A DNA stretch of 64,000 nt, taken from Streptomyces mirabilis (GTDB taxonomy: Bacteria > Actinomycetota > Actinomycetes > Streptomycetales > Streptomycetaceae). Where the stretch lies: the NCBI RefSeq assembly GCF_018310535.1, contig NZ_CP074102.1, positions 5,642,001 through 5,706,000 on the forward strand, written 5' to 3'. The first letter of the stretch is position 1, and each line of letters starts with the position of its first letter. Of the stretch, positions 61,466 to 64,000 are shown piece after piece. The translations under genes were made by a program, and so were the position numbers. A model generated the notes under the pieces. That model ran no database searches, was not told the origin of the DNA, and worked only from the letters and a program-made list of their open reading frames with translations.

Positions 61466-62122
61466 ATGAGTACGACGAGCATGACCCACAGCGCCGTGAG
61501 TCCCGCAGCTTCAATGAGCACGACCCTGCTGCTCGCCCGGCACGGCCGGACCGTCTGGCATGCCGAGAACCGCTACGCCGGAGTGAGCGACGTGCCCCTC
61601 GCCGACGAGGGGCACGTCCAGGCCGAGGCGCTCGGCCGCTGGGCCGCCGCGCATCCCGTGGACGCCGTCTGGACGTCGACCCTCTCGCGCGCCGTCGCCA
61701 CGGCCGAGCCCGCCTGCCGCGCCCTCGGTCTCACCGCGCACCGCGAACCCGCCCTGCGCGAATGCGACTTCGGGGTGGTGGAGGGCCGCACCCTCGCCGA
61801 GTTCGAGGCCGAGAACCCGGCCCGGGCGAAGGCGTTCCGGGTCGACCCGGTGTCGTACCCCTTCCCGGAGGCGGAGGACCCGCGCACCGCGGCGGCCCGC
61901 GGGGCGGACGTCCTGCGCCGGATCGCGGCCGCGCACCACGGCGAACGCGTCCTGGTCGTCGCCCACAACACCCTGCTCCGGCTGGTGCTGTGCTCGCTGC
62001 TGTCCATCCCCCTGGGCGAGTACCGCAGGGTCCTCCCGCGGCTGCGCAACGCCGCGATCTCCGAACTCCGTATGACGGACGGTGCCGCCGCGCTGCTGTC
62101 GCTCAACGTGCCCTGCGCCTGA
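61466..62122 (+). CDS. Histidine phosphatase (phosphoglycerate-mutase-like)
   Basis: The 218-residue protein has the catalytic LLLARHGRT motif at about residue 25, the acid region RECDFGVVEGRTL and the second histidine in VLVVAHNTLLR. The N-terminus contains two MSTT starts (61466 and 61514); the second would begin directly at the domain but has no ribosome site. Acts on small phosphate esters; substrate unknown. Confidence 0.88.
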   Translation: MSTTSMTHSAVSPAASMSTTLLLARHGRTVWHAENRYAGVSDVPLADEGHVQAEALGRWAAAHPVDAVWTSTLSRAVATAEPACRALGLTAHREPALRECDFGVVEGRTLAEFEAENPARAKAFRVDPVSYPFPEAEDPRTAAARGADVLRRIAAAHHGERVLVVAHNTLLRLVLCSLLSIPLGEYRRVLPRLRNAAISELRMTDGAAALLSLNVPCA

Positions 62123-62143
62123 CGCGAGCCGTGCGCACAGGAG

Positions 62144-62174
62144 GGCCCCCGCGAGTCACGTCCTCGCGGGGGCC
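62144..62174. terminator. Hairpin terminator after histidine phosphatase
   Basis: Stem GGCCCCCGCGAG / CTCGCGGGGGCC with a seven-base loop, 22 bases after the stop codon. Confidence 0.85.
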
Positions 62175-62241
62175 ATCCGTTTCTCCGCCTGCCACGTGAA
62201 AGGTGAGAAGACGATCACGAGCAGGACGTTTCATACCCGCC

Positions 62242-62444
62242 TCAGGGGGTCGGCAGCAAGACGTTCGCGCGGGACTTGGCCGCCTCGTGACGCCTGGCCA
62301 CGTCCTGCCAGTCGACGACCTGCCACATCGCGTCGATGAGGTCGACCTTCTGGTTGCGGTACTGGAGGTAGAGATCTCGGGGCTGATCACGGGTGCGAGT
62401 GCGGCGTAGTCGTACGGCAGCTCAGGGAGTGTGTAGACGGGCAT
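62242..62444 (-). pseudogene. sodF: Iron superoxide dismutase gene reduced to its two ends
   Basis: From ATG 62444 (good GGAGGGG site) the frame reads [20 protein letters not shown] then SPEI, the exact start of Streptomyces Fe-SOD. At 62373 it joins, one base out of frame, the Fe-SOD C-terminus: [20 protein letters not shown], then [20 protein letters not shown] and stop at 62242. The C-terminal iron-binding region and about 145 codons in total are gone. A functional enzyme cannot be made; a frame-shifted 60-70 residue peptide could be. Confidence 0.85.
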
Positions 62445-62476
62445 GGCGAAGTCCCCTCCGGCCTCGTAAGACCTTA

Positions 62477-62499
62477 TTGCACATAGCTTGCAAGTGCAC
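62477..62499. promoter_or_regulatory. Nur-like operator upstream of the sodF remnant
   Basis: TTGCA-catagct-TGCAA followed by GTGCAC, with the inner palindrome CTTGCAAG. In S. coelicolor sodF is repressed by the nickel-responsive Fur homologue Nur through TGC/GCA half-sites. The site survives although the gene does not. Confidence 0.55.
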
Positions 62500-62509
62500 G
62501 CTAGCAACA

Positions 62510-62542
62510 AAAGGCCCTCGTGCGGGTCGCACGAGGGCCTTT
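62510..62542. terminator. Hairpin terminator of the amino-acid permease
   Basis: Perfect 15-bp stem AAAGGCCCTCGTGCG / CGCACGAGGGCCTTT with a three-base loop, 18 bases after the permease stop on the minus strand. Confidence 0.9.
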
Positions 62543-62559
62543 CGGGGGAGCGGGAACGG

Positions 62560-63954
62560 TCAGCGGGCCGCGCGTGCCCGCTGCCAGGCGTATCCGACCG
62601 CCGCCAGGAACAGCGTCATCCCGCCCGTCGAGTACAGCTGCACCCGGGTGTCCGGCTGCCTGGCCATCAGGACGAAGATCGTGGCCATGCCGGCCAGCGC
62701 CACCCAGGTCAGCGCCGGGAACAGCCACATCCGCACGACCAGCTTCTCCGGTGCCTCGCGCTCCACCCGGCGCCGCAGCAGCAGCTGCGAGACCGCGATG
62801 AAGATCCACACGACCAGGATCACCGCGCCGATCATGTTCAGCAGCCAGGGGAAGACGTCGTCCGGCCGCCAGTAGCTCAGCAGCACGCACACGAAGCCGA
62901 AGACGCAGGAGACGAGCACCGCGACGCGCGGGACCCCGGCCGAGACCCTGCCGAGGGCCTTCGGGCCCTGGCCGCGCTCCACCAGCGAGTAGGCGATGCG
63001 CGAGGAGCCGTAGATGTTGGCGTTCATCGCCGAGAGCAGCGCGACGAACACGACCACGTTCATCAGCTGGCCGGCGCCCGGGATGCCCAGGTGGTCGAGG
63101 GCGGCGACGTACGGGCCCTTCTCGACGACCTCCTTCGAGTCCCAGGGGACCAGCGTGACGATGACCGCCATGGAGCCGATGTAGAAGAGCGCGATGCGCC
63201 ACATCGCCGTACGGACGGCACGCGCGACGCCCTGGACCGGATTCTCCGACTCGGCCGCCGCGATGGTGACCGTCTCCAGACCGCCGTACGCGAAGACCGA
63301 CGCGAGCAGACCGACGACCAGCCCCTCGCTGCCGTGCGGGAGGAAGCCGCCCTGGCCGGTGAGGTTCGAGGTGCCGGGGGAGTCCGTGCCGGGGAGCACG
63401 CCCGCGACGGCCAGCACGCCCAGCACCAGGAACAGGCTGATCGCGCCGACCTTCAGCGCGGCGAACCAGAACTCGAACTCGCCGAAGTTCTTCACGGCGG
63501 CGAGGTTCGCGACACAGAAGACCACCATGAACAGGGCGACCCAGGCCCACTCGGGCGTACCCGGCAGCCAGCCGGTGACGATCTTCGCCGCCCCGATCCC
63601 TTCGAGCCCCACGGCCGTGCAGAGCAGCACCCAGAAGGACCACCCCGCGGTGAAGCCCGCCCACGGTCCGATCGCCCGCTCGGCGTGCGCCGAGAACGAG
63701 CCCGAGGACGGATACGCGGCAGACATCTCGCCGAGCATCCGCATCACCAGCATGACCAGCAGACCGGAGACCGCGTACGCGATCACGATCGACGGTCCGG
63801 CGGCGGCGATCCCCGCGCCGGACCCGACGAACAGACCGGCGCCGATCACACCGCCGAGGGCGATCATCGACAGATGGCGCTGCTTGAGGCCATGGGACAG
63901 CGGGGCGTTTGCGTCGGGAGCGGTGGGTGGGGTGTCGAGGGTGGTGCGGGACAT
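62560..63954 (-). CDS. Amino-acid permease (APC superfamily, GabP/AnsP-like)
   Basis: The 464-residue protein has twelve predicted helices. The opening LSHGLKQRHLSMIALGGVIGAGLFVGSG is the AAT-family signature with the unwound helix-1 GxGIG-like motif. Conserved GEMSAAYPSSGSFSAHA and LLSAMNANIYGSSRIAYSL blocks follow. It imports amino acids (GABA-, Asn- or His-like) by proton symport; specificity is not readable. Monocistronic, with its own terminator. Confidence 0.92.
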   Translation of the reverse strand: MSRTTLDTPPTAPDANAPLSHGLKQRHLSMIALGGVIGAGLFVGSGAGIAAAGPSIVIAYAVSGLLVMLVMRMLGEMSAAYPSSGSFSAHAERAIGPWAGFTAGWSFWVLLCTAVGLEGIGAAKIVTGWLPGTPEWAWVALFMVVFCVANLAAVKNFGEFEFWFAALKVGAISLFLVLGVLAVAGVLPGTDSPGTSNLTGQGGFLPHGSEGLVVGLLASVFAYGGLETVTIAAAESENPVQGVARAVRTAMWRIALFYIGSMAVIVTLVPWDSKEVVEKGPYVAALDHLGIPGAGQLMNVVVFVALLSAMNANIYGSSRIAYSLVERGQGPKALGRVSAGVPRVAVLVSCVFGFVCVLLSYWRPDDVFPWLLNMIGAVILVVWIFIAVSQLLLRRRVEREAPEKLVVRMWLFPALTWVALAGMATIFVLMARQPDTRVQLYSTGGMTLFLAAVGYAWQRARAAR

Positions 63955-64000
63955 GAGAGCGGGTGGTCCCTTACGTGCGAGTGGGCAAAAACGCCCACAG

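Noticed and set aside
62103..62510. 135-codon minus ORF over the sodF remnant taken as a real gene
   Set aside because: Its first 24 codons match Fe-SOD, then the frame is wrong; the remaining SOD sequence is in the next frame, so it is a pseudogene product.

Overview
The window is high-GC actinobacterial chromosome, almost certainly Streptomyces. GC-rich third codon positions leave long antisense ORFs everywhere. GTG starts, four-base start/stop overlaps, ECF sigma/anti-sigma pairs, a PknG/GlnH/GlnX locus and Streptomyces-type ROK, CdaR and CGNR regulators all fit. It is core or core-like chromosome. I see no rRNA, tRNA, CRISPR, phage or insertion sequence. Several loci are decaying.

Layout. 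1-4.0 kb: an amino-acid-sensing kinase locus on the minus strand (glnX, glnH, a coiled-coil gene, then the first 18 codons of pknG at the left edge). 4.4-11.2 kb: a sugar locus (ROK regulator, ABC importer, GH4 phospho-glycosidase, BadF-type sugar kinase). 11.4-16.6 kb: a CdaR-like regulator divergent from an amino-acid ABC importer and a DadA-like oxidase. 16.6-17.8 kb: a scar with three damaged genes. 18-19.9 kb: an MscS channel and an HNH endonuclease. 20-24.5 kb: a tightly overlapping ECF sigma / zinc anti-sigma / ABC-exporter operon. 24.7-27.5 kb: malQ and two small proteins. 27.6-36 kb: small regulator-effector pairs (TetR/monooxygenase, MarR/EamA, EamA/LysR, a zinc-ribbon ECF sigma factor and an SDR).

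36.0-40.1 kb holds the most interesting locus. Two 24-25 residue paralogous peptides and an M14 carboxypeptidase lie on the plus strand. Divergent from them are an E1/ThiF-like adenylyltransferase with an N-terminal PqqD-like (RRE) domain and a membrane M50 metalloprotease that also begins with a PqqD-like domain. I read this as a peptide-modifying (RiPP-type) system: peptide capture, adenylation, intramembrane cleavage and trimming.

40.2-49.4 kb: pepN, a DUF1203 protein, asd, a second sigma/anti-sigma pair and a 1,100-residue secreted subtilase. 49.7-56.2 kb: CGNR/VOC, a PPOX-fold protein, a NUDIX hydrolase, a Tat-exported phosphoesterase behind a PHO-box-like site, a serine hydrolase and an MHYT membrane sensor. 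56.3-64 kb: a DUF559-like gene broken at a nine-base homopolymer, a second pepN paralogue, a DsbA-fold protein, a histidine phosphatase, a sodF gene reduced to its two ends but still behind a Nur-like operator, and an amino-acid permease.

Functions are assigned from motifs, length, context and remembered families; no database search was run. Start codons were moved inward where a Shine-Dalgarno site or start/stop overlap supported it.
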